Assembly (NCBI GenBank): GCA_024227235.1
Contig: JAAEKY010000421.1
Coordinates: 1-64,000, forward strand
Reading direction: 5' to 3'
Source: Desulfobacteraceae bacterium
Lineage (GTDB): Bacteria > Desulfobacterota > Desulfobacteria > Desulfobacterales > Desulfobacteraceae
Length of the DNA: 64,000 nucleotides
Shown here: piece after piece, positions 35,731 through 44,145 of the stretch
Layout of the letters: the number at the start of each line of letters is the position of its first letter
Position numbering within the stretch: the first letter of the stretch is position 1
Made by a program: the position numbers and the translations under genes
Notes under the pieces: model-generated
What the model saw: the letters and a program-made list of their open reading frames with translations, nothing else
Database searches by the model: none
What the model was told of the DNA's origin: nothing

Positions 35731-36675
35731 TTAACCTACTTGTTTATTAAGGAGCCTTCCTTTAAGATGGGGTAGTCCTTTTTGTTTATCACGAAGTTCA
35801 AAATTGATAATGGTTTGTTGGTTGTCTTTATCTGTTTTACTTTCAAAGCCCAGTGCAGTTGTTGCAGGCATAAAGATCGGCAACTTAAAAGAGGCTTCAA
35901 TTTTTACGGATTCATGAATATCAAATTCTTTGTCAAGGCTTGCAATCACTCTTGCAAGGCTCCACATACCATGAGCAATTGCTTTTTTAAATCCAAAAAG
36001 TTTTGCTAAAATATTATACTGATGGTGGGGATTGTAATCTCCTGAAACAACAGCATACCGCCGTCCTGTACCTGTCGGTACAAAGATAGTTTCTTTTTTT
36101 TCTAAAAATTTTTCATCTTTTTTCTTTGGTGTTTTTTTTCTTTTCACAGGACTTCTTGTAAAAAAAGTTGAAATTCCCTGCCATACAAGCTCTTTGTTTG
36201 ATTTAACCTCCAAAGCAAATGTGGTTTCAATTCCTTTTTGAGTTTTGTTTATCCCGCAAATGGCGCATGAAAGATCAAGGATTTCATCAATTCTTACAGG
36301 CCTTTTTTGTTTAAATGATTGAGATATCTGGATCAGGCCTAATGGATTGATGGGGAAAAAGGGCGACGTAATAAATTTGCCTAAAAGGCCAATAAAAAGC
36401 GTCTGCAGATAAGATATGGGAATGAAATTTTTCTTGTCCTGCGAAAAGCTGCAGACCGTCCTGTAATTTCGAACAAGATCTTTATTGGGTGTATAATTTT
36501 TTAAAACTATTCGGGTTCTATCTACAACAGCATTATCCGCAATAGTGCTGGAGCGAAGAAAGGAAATCAACAAGGCTTTTAAAAAAATAAATCCCATGGA
36601 AGGATGCTTTTTTATTTCCACAATTATTTCAGAGTCGGCCAGTTCAACTTTTTTTATATTTTGATTGTTTTTCAT
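35731..36675 (-). CDS. MaoC-like hot-dog dehydratase
   Basis: 314 residues. The C-terminal part contains the R-hydratase signature GDYNPHHQYNILAKLFGFKKAIAHGMW (about 207-232), with the Asp and His that activate water. The N-terminal half is probably a degenerate second hot-dog repeat. Such proteins hydrate trans-2-enoyl-CoA or act in beta-hydroxyacyl dehydration. The middle is unusually lysine-rich (KRKKTPKKKDEKFLEKKE). Family assignment is firm, substrate open. Confidence 0.82.
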   Translation of the reverse strand: MKNNQNIKKVELADSEIIVEIKKHPSMGFIFLKALLISFLRSSTIADNAVVDRTRIVLKNYTPNKDLVRNYRTVCSFSQDKKNFIPISYLQTLFIGLLGKFITSPFFPINPLGLIQISQSFKQKRPVRIDEILDLSCAICGINKTQKGIETTFALEVKSNKELVWQGISTFFTRSPVKRKKTPKKKDEKFLEKKETIFVPTGTGRRYAVVSGDYNPHHQYNILAKLFGFKKAIAHGMWSLARVIASLDKEFDIHESVKIEASFKLPIFMPATTALGFESKTDKDNQQTIINFELRDKQKGLPHLKGRLLNKQVG

Positions 36676-37127
36676 AAGCAGCTTACTCTATACCTGATAA
36701 AAAATTCAGTCAAATACTAAAAATGAAATTATTTTTTTTTGCTAAATGCAGATTAAGGTTGACGCATAATATCGCAGGGTATAATAGCATGACCAAAATT
36801 AAAGTTAGTTTATTTAAGTGTTTAAATATAATAGTGTCAATTGCTTATGAAAAGTGTTACTTTATTTCTAAGGTTAACGGGGCTCAAACCCGAAATTAGG
36901 CCTCCATCCGATAAAAAGTGTTCATGTTTTAATACCCCGATTGCTGATGGTGGAGGAGGCTATAAGAATCTCATAAATTTTTAAAGGTTTATAATAGAAT
37001 TATTTGAATGGTAAAGCCATTTAAAATATACTTACGGGATAAACAATGGGGTTGGTTCTGTAAGAGTAAACAATGATGTTTATGTTGGATTTATTCATCC
37101 AAAACTTTTTTTAACAGGAGACAAAAA
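36676..37127. other. Long leader/promoter region of gdhA copy 1
   Basis: 450 bases without a gene. A possible sigma-70 promoter (TTGACG at 36759, TATAAT at 36780; spacing slightly short) is over 300 bases from the start, implying a long leader. GCCTCC near 36900 and GGAGGC near 36955 could pair. TGACGCAT at 36760 matches half of the ATGCGT-N9-ACGCAT palindrome found at 52.9 and 58.5 kb. Confidence 0.35.
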
Positions 37128-38477
37128 ATGGGAACAATAATGGATATTGTCAATACTAGAGATCCATTTGAAAAAGAATTTCATCAGGCTGTAACTGAGG
37201 TTGTTGAATCTGTAAAACCGGTTCTGGAAAAGAACCCTGAGTATCGACATGCCGGAATTATGGAAAGGATTGTTGAGCCGGAGCGCTTTATTCAGTTTAG
37301 AGTCCCATGGGTCAATGATCAGGGTGTGGTTCAAGTCAACAGAGGATTTAGAATCGAAATGAACAGTGCGATCGGGCCTTATAAAGGCGGCCTTCGTTTT
37401 CATCCGTCTGTAAACCTTTCTATTTTGAAATTTCTTGCATTTGAACAGGTATTTAAAAATGCATTGACAACGCTTCCCATTGGCGGTGGAAAAGGCGGGT
37501 CAGACTTTGATCCTAAGGGTAAATCAGACAATGAAGTCATGAGATTTTGCCAAAGCTTTATGAGTGAGCTATACCGTCACTTAGGCCCTGATACAGATGT
37601 TCCTGCAGGAGATATCGGTGTGGGTGGACGGGAGATCGGGTACCTTTTCGGAATGTATAAAAAATTAAAAAATGAATTCTGTGGTATTCTCACCGGAAAA
37701 AGCCTTAACTGGGGCGGCAGTCTGATTAGACCTGAAGCAACTGGATATGGGTCTGTCTTTTTTGCTGATGAAATGTTGGCCACTAAAAAAGATAGCCTCA
37801 AAGGAAAGACATGTCTGGTTTCAGGTTCTGGAAACGTGGCGCAATACACCACTGAAAAGTTGAACCAGCTAGGCGCAAAGGTTGTGACACTGTCTGATTC
37901 ATCTGGATACATTTATGATGAAAAAGGAATCGACGAAACCAAACTCCAACATGTCATGTACCTGAAAAATGTCAAACGCGGCAGAATAAAAGAGTATATA
38001 GAAAAATATCCAAAAGCGGTTTATACAGCTCTGGATGGCAATGCTGAGTTTAACCCCTTATGGAACCATAAAGCTGATTGCGCCTTCCCAAGCGCAACTC
38101 AGAATGAAATCAATTCTAAAGATGCCCAGAATTTAGTCAAGAATGGTATTAATGTGGTTTGTGAGGGTGCTAACATGCCCACCATGCCAGAAGGTATTGA
38201 TATCTTTCTTGATAACAAAATTCTCTATGCACCGGGCAAGGCAGCTAATGCAGGTGGTGTTGCGGTATCCGGGCTTGAAATGTCCCAGAACTCAATGAGA
38301 ATTAAATGGTCCCGTGAAGAAGTTGAAGCTAAACTTAAAGGCATTATGCAAAGCATTCATTCTGCATGTATGTCTGCTTCGGAAGAATATGGAACGCCTG
38401 GCAATTATGTAAATGGCGCCAATATTGCAGGCTTTGTAAAAGTAGCAGATTCAATGATGGATCAGGGCGTGGTTTAA
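37128..38477 (+). CDS. gdhA: Glutamate dehydrogenase, copy 1
   Basis: 449 residues, hexameric bacterial GDH length. Substrate and catalytic motifs are intact: [34 protein letters not shown] and [10 protein letters not shown] (catalytic Asp). The nucleotide loop is [14 protein letters not shown]. It interconverts 2-oxoglutarate plus ammonium and glutamate; relation to E. coli GdhA suggests NADPH. Good ribosome binding site (AGGAG). It is very similar throughout to copy 3 at 53965-55314 and less so to copy 2 at 39710. Single gene with a terminator downstream. Confidence 0.96.
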   Translation: MGTIMDIVNTRDPFEKEFHQAVTEVVESVKPVLEKNPEYRHAGIMERIVEPERFIQFRVPWVNDQGVVQVNRGFRIEMNSAIGPYKGGLRFHPSVNLSILKFLAFEQVFKNALTTLPIGGGKGGSDFDPKGKSDNEVMRFCQSFMSELYRHLGPDTDVPAGDIGVGGREIGYLFGMYKKLKNEFCGILTGKSLNWGGSLIRPEATGYGSVFFADEMLATKKDSLKGKTCLVSGSGNVAQYTTEKLNQLGAKVVTLSDSSGYIYDEKGIDETKLQHVMYLKNVKRGRIKEYIEKYPKAVYTALDGNAEFNPLWNHKADCAFPSATQNEINSKDAQNLVKNGINVVCEGANMPTMPEGIDIFLDNKILYAPGKAANAGGVAVSGLEMSQNSMRIKWSREEVEAKLKGIMQSIHSACMSASEEYGTPGNYVNGANIAGFVKVADSMMDQGVV

Positions 38478-38501
38478 TTTTTTCAGATTGTTGTAATCTC
38501 T

Positions 38502-38570
38502 ATGTCGGGATACGGGTGAGGGCCGGTATCAGCCGATTTTATGGAAGACTATTACACAAAAGTTATTGGA
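38502..38570 (+). repeat. Degenerate direct repeat, copy 1
   Basis: About 70 bases (centred on GGATACGGGT) match 39008-39076 with many substitutions, same orientation. Translated, one shared frame reads GIRVRAGISRFYG against GIRVRASIC-stop, so both may be relics of coding sequence. They bracket the GAF pseudogene. Confidence 0.5.
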
Positions 38571-38580
38571 ATATATGCGG

Positions 38581-38604
38581 GGCTGGGGGAGCCCCCCCCC
38601 AGCC
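38581..38604 (+). terminator. GC-rich hairpin after gdhA copy 1
   Basis: GGCTGGGGG and CCCCCAGCC form a nine-pair stem with six loop bases, about 100 bases past the stop. No clear T-run follows, so it may be factor-dependent. Confidence 0.5.
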
Positions 38605-38667
38605 ACCCTATTTCGTGTGATTATTAAAAAAAGGTTCATTAAGGAATGTATCGACTGATAACCGTAG

Positions 38668-38860
38668 GGGGTATGAGAAGGATTTCTTCTGGAAGGGATG
38701 TACATAATTCATTACTGCATTGTCGAATCCAGTTAGAGCCTGCAACTAAAGCAATTTTACGTAGCTGCATAATTACCTTACCTGCATGTATTAACAGGTC
38801 ATGGTATCCAGTTCTTCTTTTGTGAGTTCCGCTTTCACCATTAATTCAGTGTTGAAAAGT
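38668..38860 (-). pseudogene. Decayed 3' copy of the GAF-protein gene
   Basis: About 190 bases align along their whole length with 51627-51818, the 3' part of the GAF gene (51612-52328), including ATGAGAAGGATT-CTTCT, CATAATTAC and TTCAGTGTTGAAAA. Many small changes and indels break the frame and there is no upstream GAF part, so it is a fragment. Homology fades on both sides. Confidence 0.8.
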
Positions 38861-39007
38861 CTTTTCTTTGTTAAAGAAATTCGAATATAATATTCCAACT
38901 TCACCTGTATGTCTTACTTTTTACCATTTGTTAGATCTAAGAGCGAAATATCCTACAATTTTATTTTGTAACCACCCTATAACAATCCTGATTGTTATGA
39001 AAAGTTT

Positions 39008-39076
39008 CTACATCGGAATACGGGTTCGGGCAAGCATCTGCTGATTTCATGGAATATCATTATATAAAATTAAATG
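39008..39076 (+). repeat. Degenerate direct repeat, copy 2
   Basis: Partner of 38502-38570; see there. The 38478-39411 interval otherwise holds the GAF fragment and the palindrome at 39134, with no gene. Confidence 0.5.
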
Positions 39077-39133
39077 TTGTCGGTCTAATGAAAACATAAT
39101 TTTGATTTCACGCAACGGCTGCCCTTGTTTCAT

Positions 39134-39147
39134 AAAACGATCGTTTT
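39134..39147. promoter_or_regulatory. Palindrome AAAACGATCGTTTT, possible enhancer
   Basis: Perfect 14-bp palindrome about 220 bp upstream of the sigma-54 promoter at 39355. Its core AACGATCGTT is the same as that of the palindrome upstream of the transhydrogenase operon (48322-48335). Confidence 0.45.
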
Positions 39148-39354
39148 TTGAGACAGACTTTTTGCCTCTGACATTGCATAAAATTAGTATCGAAGGGTAT
39201 CTTGTTTAGCGTTGGTTTTTATTCAAATTCTATTCCCAGGCCAATATGGAAAAATTCCATGCCGAGGAAAAATTCCATATTTTTTCTTTATAAAAACAGC
39301 CGTCTTATTTACTAACTTATTGATATTTAACCAAATTTAAAAATTTATCAAGAC

Positions 39355-39370
39355 TGGTACACCAATTGCT
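39355..39370 (+). promoter_or_regulatory. Sigma-54 promoter of the Cys-rich/gdhA2 operon
   Basis: TGGTAC-ACCAA-TTGCT matches the -24/-12 consensus with one change and correct GG-N10-GC spacing. The start codon of the Cys-rich gene is 41 bases further on. Confidence 0.75.
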
Positions 39371-39411
39371 TCTTGGAATAGTAAGTTTAATTTTACTTAA
39401 AAGGAGTACTT

Positions 39412-39690
39412 ATGAATGAATCTATAAAAACATCAGATCTTTGCATAAATTGTATCAATTCAGCTCAATGCAGTTATTGTCTGAATTCCACAAAACCCAT
39501 TATTTTTTGTGAGGAGTTTTCAAGTGATGAATCAGTAGAATCGCACCCCATCTCTGGTAAAAGAAATCAGACTGCTGATTTCATCGAAAGCCTTAATTCT
39601 AACAGCCTTTGCAGTAATTGTGAAAATATTGAAACATGTGGTCTGCAAAAAACAAACAGCCCTGTAGTTCATTGTGAAGGATACAGGTAA
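39412..39690 (+). CDS. Cysteine-rich protein with two CxxC repeats, upstream of gdhA2
   Basis: 92 residues made of two halves with the same pattern: LCINCINSAQC then FCEEF, and LCSNCENIETC then HCEGY. Each half is a likely four-cysteine metal site (C-x2-C-x5-C with a later C followed by acidic and aromatic residues). The first half has an extra cysteine (CSYC). Strong ribosome binding site AAGGAG. It precedes gdhA copy 2 by 19 bases, sharing the sigma-54 promoter, so it may be a redox or metal-dependent partner of the enzyme. Family not recognised. Confidence 0.8.
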   Translation: MNESIKTSDLCINCINSAQCSYCLNSTKPIIFCEEFSSDESVESHPISGKRNQTADFIESLNSNSLCSNCENIETCGLQKTNSPVVHCEGYR

Positions 39691-39709
39691 ACTCACCAGG
39701 AGAAATTTA

Positions 39710-41050
39710 ATGAACGCTTATACAAACAATGTTTTGAAATTGCTCAAGGAAAAATATCCCTGGGAAAAAGAATACATTCAATCCGTATCTGAGGTATTTA
39801 AATCCATCACACCAATTTTAAATGCTAAGATGGAATATCAAAATAACCGGATACTTGAACAATTGGTGGAACCGGACAGATCTATCAGTTTCAGGGTACC
39901 CTGGAAAGATGATCAGGGTCGTATTCAAATCAACACAGGATATCGTGTTGAATTTAATAATGTGCTTGGTCCATATAAAGGCGGACTTCGGTTTCACGTT
40001 TCGGTTACCTTGAGTATCATTAAGTGCCTCGGATTTGAGCAGATTTTCAAAAATGCTCTTACCGGGCTCCTTATTGGTGGAGGAAAAGGCGGTTCTGATT
40101 TCAACCCAAGAGGGAAATCCGACAATGAGATTATGAATTTTTGTCAAAGCTTTATGCTGGAGCTTTCAAAACATATTGGCGCAAACACTGACGTTCCAGC
40201 TGGGGATATCGGTGTAGGAACCCGTGAAGTTGGTTATCTTTTTGGAATGTATCGACGGATAACCAAATCTTTTGAAGGCGTTTTGACTGGAAAAGGCCTT
40301 GAATGGGGGGGCAGTTATCTTCGGCCAGAAGCTACCGGATATGGCGTGGTTTATTTTGCAGAAGAAATGTTAAAAAATATAAATGATAACATTGAAGACA
40401 AACTTGTTGTGGTTTCAGGGTTTGGAAATGTTGCATGGGGTGTTGTAAAAAAAGTAAATGAACTTGGTGGAAAGGTCGTAACCCTTTCTGGGCCGGATGG
40501 ATTTATCCATGACCCAGATGGTATTTCCGGTGAAAAAGTGGATTTTATGCTGAGAATGAGACTGACCGGAAATGACAGGGTAAAAGATTATTCAGACAAA
40601 TATAAAGTTAAGTTTTATGAGGGAAAACGCCCGTGGATAATCCCCTGTGATATTGCATTTCCTTGCGCCACACAAAATGAGCTTGATATTAATGATGCAA
40701 AACAATTGGTAAAAAATAATGTAAAATGTCTGGTGGAAGGTGCTAACCTGCCGGTTACCCTCGATGGTATGGAGTTTCTGGAAAATGCAGATATTTTTTA
40801 TGCCCCGGCAAAGGCATGTAATGCTGGTGGCGTTGCATGTTCATGCTTTGAAATGGCTCAGAATGCTAATTTCATGCATTGGACTGAAGATGAGGTGGAT
40901 ACAAAACTGCACCAGGTGATGAAGCATATTCATGACCAATGCTATGAAACAGCTCAGGAGTTCAATAAAAAGGGAAATTATGTATTCGGTGCCAATGTCG
41001 CGGGATTCCGACGGGTGGCAGATGCCATACTGGATCAGGGTATGGCTTGA
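39710..41050 (+). CDS. gdhA: Glutamate dehydrogenase, copy 2 (divergent)
   Basis: 446 residues from ATG 39710, which has AGGAG seven bases before it; the frame open from 39674 overlaps the preceding gene. Motifs present: [29 protein letters not shown] and [10 protein letters not shown]. It departs from copies 1 and 3 in the nucleotide loop (VVSGFGNVAWGVVKKV in place of SGSGNVAQ) and in the 300s, so the cofactor or regulation may differ. Second gene of the sigma-54-driven unit; a kinase/sigma-54 regulator pair follows on the same strand. Confidence 0.95.
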   Translation: MNAYTNNVLKLLKEKYPWEKEYIQSVSEVFKSITPILNAKMEYQNNRILEQLVEPDRSISFRVPWKDDQGRIQINTGYRVEFNNVLGPYKGGLRFHVSVTLSIIKCLGFEQIFKNALTGLLIGGGKGGSDFNPRGKSDNEIMNFCQSFMLELSKHIGANTDVPAGDIGVGTREVGYLFGMYRRITKSFEGVLTGKGLEWGGSYLRPEATGYGVVYFAEEMLKNINDNIEDKLVVVSGFGNVAWGVVKKVNELGGKVVTLSGPDGFIHDPDGISGEKVDFMLRMRLTGNDRVKDYSDKYKVKFYEGKRPWIIPCDIAFPCATQNELDINDAKQLVKNNVKCLVEGANLPVTLDGMEFLENADIFYAPAKACNAGGVACSCFEMAQNANFMHWTEDEVDTKLHQVMKHIHDQCYETAQEFNKKGNYVFGANVAGFRRVADAILDQGMA

Positions 41051-41091
41051 TGTTATTGACTTTTATTTATATAATCTTACTTTGCTGCGAC

Positions 41092-41125
41092 AGGTTCTTT
41101 GTTGAAATTTTTCAACCTGGAACCT
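41092..41125 (+). terminator. Hairpin between gdhA2 and the histidine kinase
   Basis: AGGTTC...GAACCT and GTTGAA...TTCAAC nest into one stem over a four-base loop. It lies between the gdhA2 stop (41050) and the kinase start (41141) and could end or attenuate transcription. No T-run follows. Confidence 0.55.
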
Positions 41126-41140
41126 ATCGAATAAATAGAT

Positions 41141-42346
41141 ATGGACAAAAGAACACGAATGAAAGCAAATAACGACAGATCTGAGAATCAGCAGCAGCTA
41201 ATTGACCGCCTCATCAAAAGAAATGAAAAGCTTGAAAAAGTTAATGATGAATATAAGCGGGTCTGCCGGAATGAAGAAGAGCGAATAAAAGAACTCAACT
41301 GCCTTTATCAGGTAGCCCAGTGTGTGGTCATTGAAACTGATATGGACAGGGCTCTTGGGAAAATTGCTCGGATCATACCCAATGGCTGGCAACACACAAA
41401 AAAGTCCTGTGCCCGTGTTACAGTGAAGAAAAATCCTTTTTTATCCGGTAATTTTTTTAAATCCGATGTTTTTCAAAAGGAAGATGTCTTTTTAGATGGA
41501 CAAATAGTTGGGAGGATAGAAGTTTTTTATGATTCTTCTCTGGTATCAAACCAGGAGAATCCTTTTCTTATTGAAGAAAGAAATCTTTTGAAGGGGATTG
41601 CCGATATTATCAGCTTCTACCTTCAAAAACAGAGAAATGATGACAAAAGGAAAATTATCCAGCAACAGCTTTTGCATGCTGACCGGCTGGCAACCATTGG
41701 CCAGCTTGCAGCAGGTGTTGCTCATGAATTAAATGAACCACTTGGCAATATACTTGGTTTGGCTCAGTTGTCGTTGAAATTACCCAAGTTGCCGGATCAG
41801 GCAAAAACGGATCTTAATAAAATCGAGGATTGTGTCATCTACTCCCGGGAGATCATAAAAAAACTCATGGAATTTTCCAGGCAGTCATCCTTGAGTAAAG
41901 AAACGTTTGATCTTAATCAACTGATAGAAAATTCCATCACATTTTTAGAGGTCCGGTGCCATAAAGAAGACATTACCATTATTAGACAATATGCTGAAAA
42001 TGTTACTATTACAGCCGATCCCACCCAAATCAAACAAGTCATTACTAATTTGACCATTAATGCCATCCAGGCAATGAAAAATGGTGGTGAATTGACGATT
42101 CTTACTCGAAAAGTTGATAAAAAAATCGTCTTTTCTATTGAAGACAGCGGGGTCGGGATTTTGGAAAAAAATATCAGCCGGGCATTTGTACCATTCTATA
42201 CAACCAAAGATGTTGGTGAAGGCACAGGGTTAGGCCTTTCTGTTGTTTATGGCATTATCCAGAATCATAATGGGGATATCAAAGTCAGCAGCAAACCCGG
42301 TAAAGGAACTATTTTTCAAGTCACATTACCTTTGGAGGAAGTTTGA
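41141..42346 (+). CDS. Soluble sensor histidine kinase
   Basis: 401 residues, no membrane segment. After a coiled coil, residues about 45-165 form an input domain (ERIKELNCLYQVAQ ... NGWQHTKKSCARVTV ... LLKGIADII) that recurs in the two LuxR-type regulators at 53 and 59 kb. Then HisKA with the H-box GVAHELNEPLGNIL (about 196) and HATPase_c with the N box (NLTINAIQAM), DSGVGI and GEGTGLGLSV. It should phosphorylate the sigma-54 regulator that overlaps its stop by four bases. Context suggests control of gdhA2. Confidence 0.9.
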   Translation: MDKRTRMKANNDRSENQQQLIDRLIKRNEKLEKVNDEYKRVCRNEEERIKELNCLYQVAQCVVIETDMDRALGKIARIIPNGWQHTKKSCARVTVKKNPFLSGNFFKSDVFQKEDVFLDGQIVGRIEVFYDSSLVSNQENPFLIEERNLLKGIADIISFYLQKQRNDDKRKIIQQQLLHADRLATIGQLAAGVAHELNEPLGNILGLAQLSLKLPKLPDQAKTDLNKIEDCVIYSREIIKKLMEFSRQSSLSKETFDLNQLIENSITFLEVRCHKEDITIIRQYAENVTITADPTQIKQVITNLTINAIQAMKNGGELTILTRKVDKKIVFSIEDSGVGILEKNISRAFVPFYTTKDVGEGTGLGLSVVYGIIQNHNGDIKVSSKPGKGTIFQVTLPLEEV

Positions 42347-43683
42347 TGCCATCAAATACACACAATCAATCACGTGTTCTTATTGTGGACGACAATGCCC
42401 TTACGTGTGAAGTGATCCGGAGAAATCTTGAATTAACCGGGTATCATATATTCTCAGCCAATAATGTGGAGACAGCAGTCCAGGTATTAAATCGGCAGGA
42501 AATTGATCTTGTGATTACCGACTATAAAATGCCAAAGCATTCAGGACTTGAGCTGATTAAATATATACGAAATCACCAAAAAAACATTTGCATTATCATG
42601 CTGACCGGTTACGGTTCCATCAATAGTGCGGTTACCGCAATGAAAGAAGGTGCGGATGAATACATTACCAAGCCGTTTACAGACCGGGAACTGCTTGATG
42701 TCGTCAAAAACACATTAGAAAAACAAAAAGAAAAAAAGATAAATCCGGATGTTATATATACAGATGCCTGGGATAAATTCGGCATCATCGGGGAATCTTT
42801 GAATATGTGTGAAGTTTACTCAAGAATTGAAAAGGCTTGTAAAAATGATGCAACCGTATTGATTTCAGGTGAAAACGGTACGGGAAAAGAGCTCGTGGCC
42901 CGAGCAATTCATTATCATCACCAAAAAAGATCTATCAACCCTTTCATACCGGTTAACTGCCCCGGTATTCCTGTCAGTTTGTTTGAAAGTGAATTATTTG
43001 GTCATGCAAAAGGCTCATTCACAGGTGCTGTCCAAGATCGAAAAGGGTTTTTCCAGGCAGCTGAAAAAGGCTGCCTTTTTTTAGATGAAATCAGCGAGCT
43101 GCCATTAGAGCTTCAGGCCAAATTTCTCAGGGTGATTCAAGAAAAGGAAATTTTCAGGGTCGGGGAAAGCCAGTTAAAAAAAATAGATGTCAGAATAATT
43201 GTTGCAACCAATAAAAACTTGGAAGCTCTGGTTGACAAAGGATTATTCCGCCAGGACCTGTTCTTTCGTTTGAATCTGATTAATATAGACATCCCCCCTT
43301 TGAGAAAGCGTAAAAACGATATTCTTCTTCTTGCCAAACATTTTGCCATAAAATACGCCGAAGAACTGGGAAAAAACGAACCGGCCTTTACAGATAAAGC
43401 GATTGCGGTCTTAAAAGAGTATTCATGGCCAGGTAATGTCCGGGAACTAGAAAACCTTATTCATCGAACCATGATTATGAATGAAAAAGATTATATAGAC
43501 AGTGTGGATTTCCCGGGTGCAATGAAATCAAACCTCTCATTTGGTCAGGGGCTGACTCTAAGTCTTGAAGATATGTCAAAAAAATATGTCAAAGATGTTG
43601 TCCAGCAGACCGGCGGGAATAAAGCAAAAGCACTTGAGATACTGAAAATTGACAGGAAAACCTTATTAAAAAAATTAAAATAG
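42343..43683 (+). CDS. NtrC-type sigma-54 response regulator
   Basis: 446 residues. Receiver domain (VDDN acidic pair; phospho-Asp in VITDYKMPKHSG, about residue 60), AAA+ domain ([24 protein letters not shown]) and a Fis-type HTH at the end (NKAKALEILKIDRKTL). The sigma-54 contact loop reads GSFTGA instead of GAFTGA, a change known in active family members. Overlaps its kinase gene. Likely target: the sigma-54 promoter of the Cys-rich/gdhA2 unit, 3 kb upstream. Its HTH end is short, which I take as genuine. Confidence 0.92.
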   Translation: MMPSNTHNQSRVLIVDDNALTCEVIRRNLELTGYHIFSANNVETAVQVLNRQEIDLVITDYKMPKHSGLELIKYIRNHQKNICIIMLTGYGSINSAVTAMKEGADEYITKPFTDRELLDVVKNTLEKQKEKKINPDVIYTDAWDKFGIIGESLNMCEVYSRIEKACKNDATVLISGENGTGKELVARAIHYHHQKRSINPFIPVNCPGIPVSLFESELFGHAKGSFTGAVQDRKGFFQAAEKGCLFLDEISELPLELQAKFLRVIQEKEIFRVGESQLKKIDVRIIVATNKNLEALVDKGLFRQDLFFRLNLINIDIPPLRKRKNDILLLAKHFAIKYAEELGKNEPAFTDKAIAVLKEYSWPGNVRELENLIHRTMIMNEKDYIDSVDFPGAMKSNLSFGQGLTLSLEDMSKKYVKDVVQQTGGNKAKALEILKIDRKTLLKKLK

Positions 43684-43889
43684 CGTTTATATAAACTATG
43701 TTGTTGATATAAAAAAAAGGCTGGTAAAATGGACCTTTCGCAAAGACGATATTCACTATCTTATCCACATGATCTCCTTTTTTATAATTTTCCTCAGTGC
43801 TGTCCATTATTTTCTCTTTTAAATCCATTGCAGGATGCCACTCATTTCCCTGTAAACAAAAGATTCTTTAAGCCAGACGATCAAGAATT

Positions 43890-44063
43890 TTATACATCCT
43901 CTTGATTTAAAAGTTCATCGCCTAATGCATCAATCAGTTTGTGGCAACTGGGGCATGTCATATTCAACCTTTTTACATCACCTTTCATCACAGGTTTCCG
44001 GCAATGCGGACAATAGTATGTTTTTGACTTGATACCCTTTTTTTTCTGATCATTGTTTTCCAT
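43890..44063 (-). CDS. 57-residue zinc-ribbon protein
   Basis: ATG 44063, behind GGAAG, opens 57 codons: MENNDQKKKGIKSKTYYCPHCRKPVMK, then VKRLNMTCPSCHKLIDALGDELLNQEDV. Two CxxC pairs (CPHC, CPSC) make a classic zinc ribbon. The basic head and acidic tail resemble small RNA-polymerase- or ribosome-associated ribbons, but the family is unknown. It lies between the sigma-54 regulator and pntB on the minus strand. Confidence 0.75.
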   Translation of the reverse strand: MENNDQKKKGIKSKTYYCPHCRKPVMKGDVKRLNMTCPSCHKLIDALGDELLNQEDV

Positions 44064-44145
44064 TCATCTTCCTTATACCTCTGCGTGAAAACTCATCCTT
44101 AGTGCCTCCTGATTTCGGTCGTAAGAAGGATGGGGTTTAGCTTTA

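Noticed and set aside
38581-38604. G- and C-rich run as a possible quadruplex
   Set aside because: It pairs cleanly as a simple hairpin and lacks four G-tracts.
42343-43683. GSFTGA in place of GAFTGA as a sign of a dead sigma-54 activator
   Set aside because: GSFTGA is known in working family members, and all other motifs are intact.
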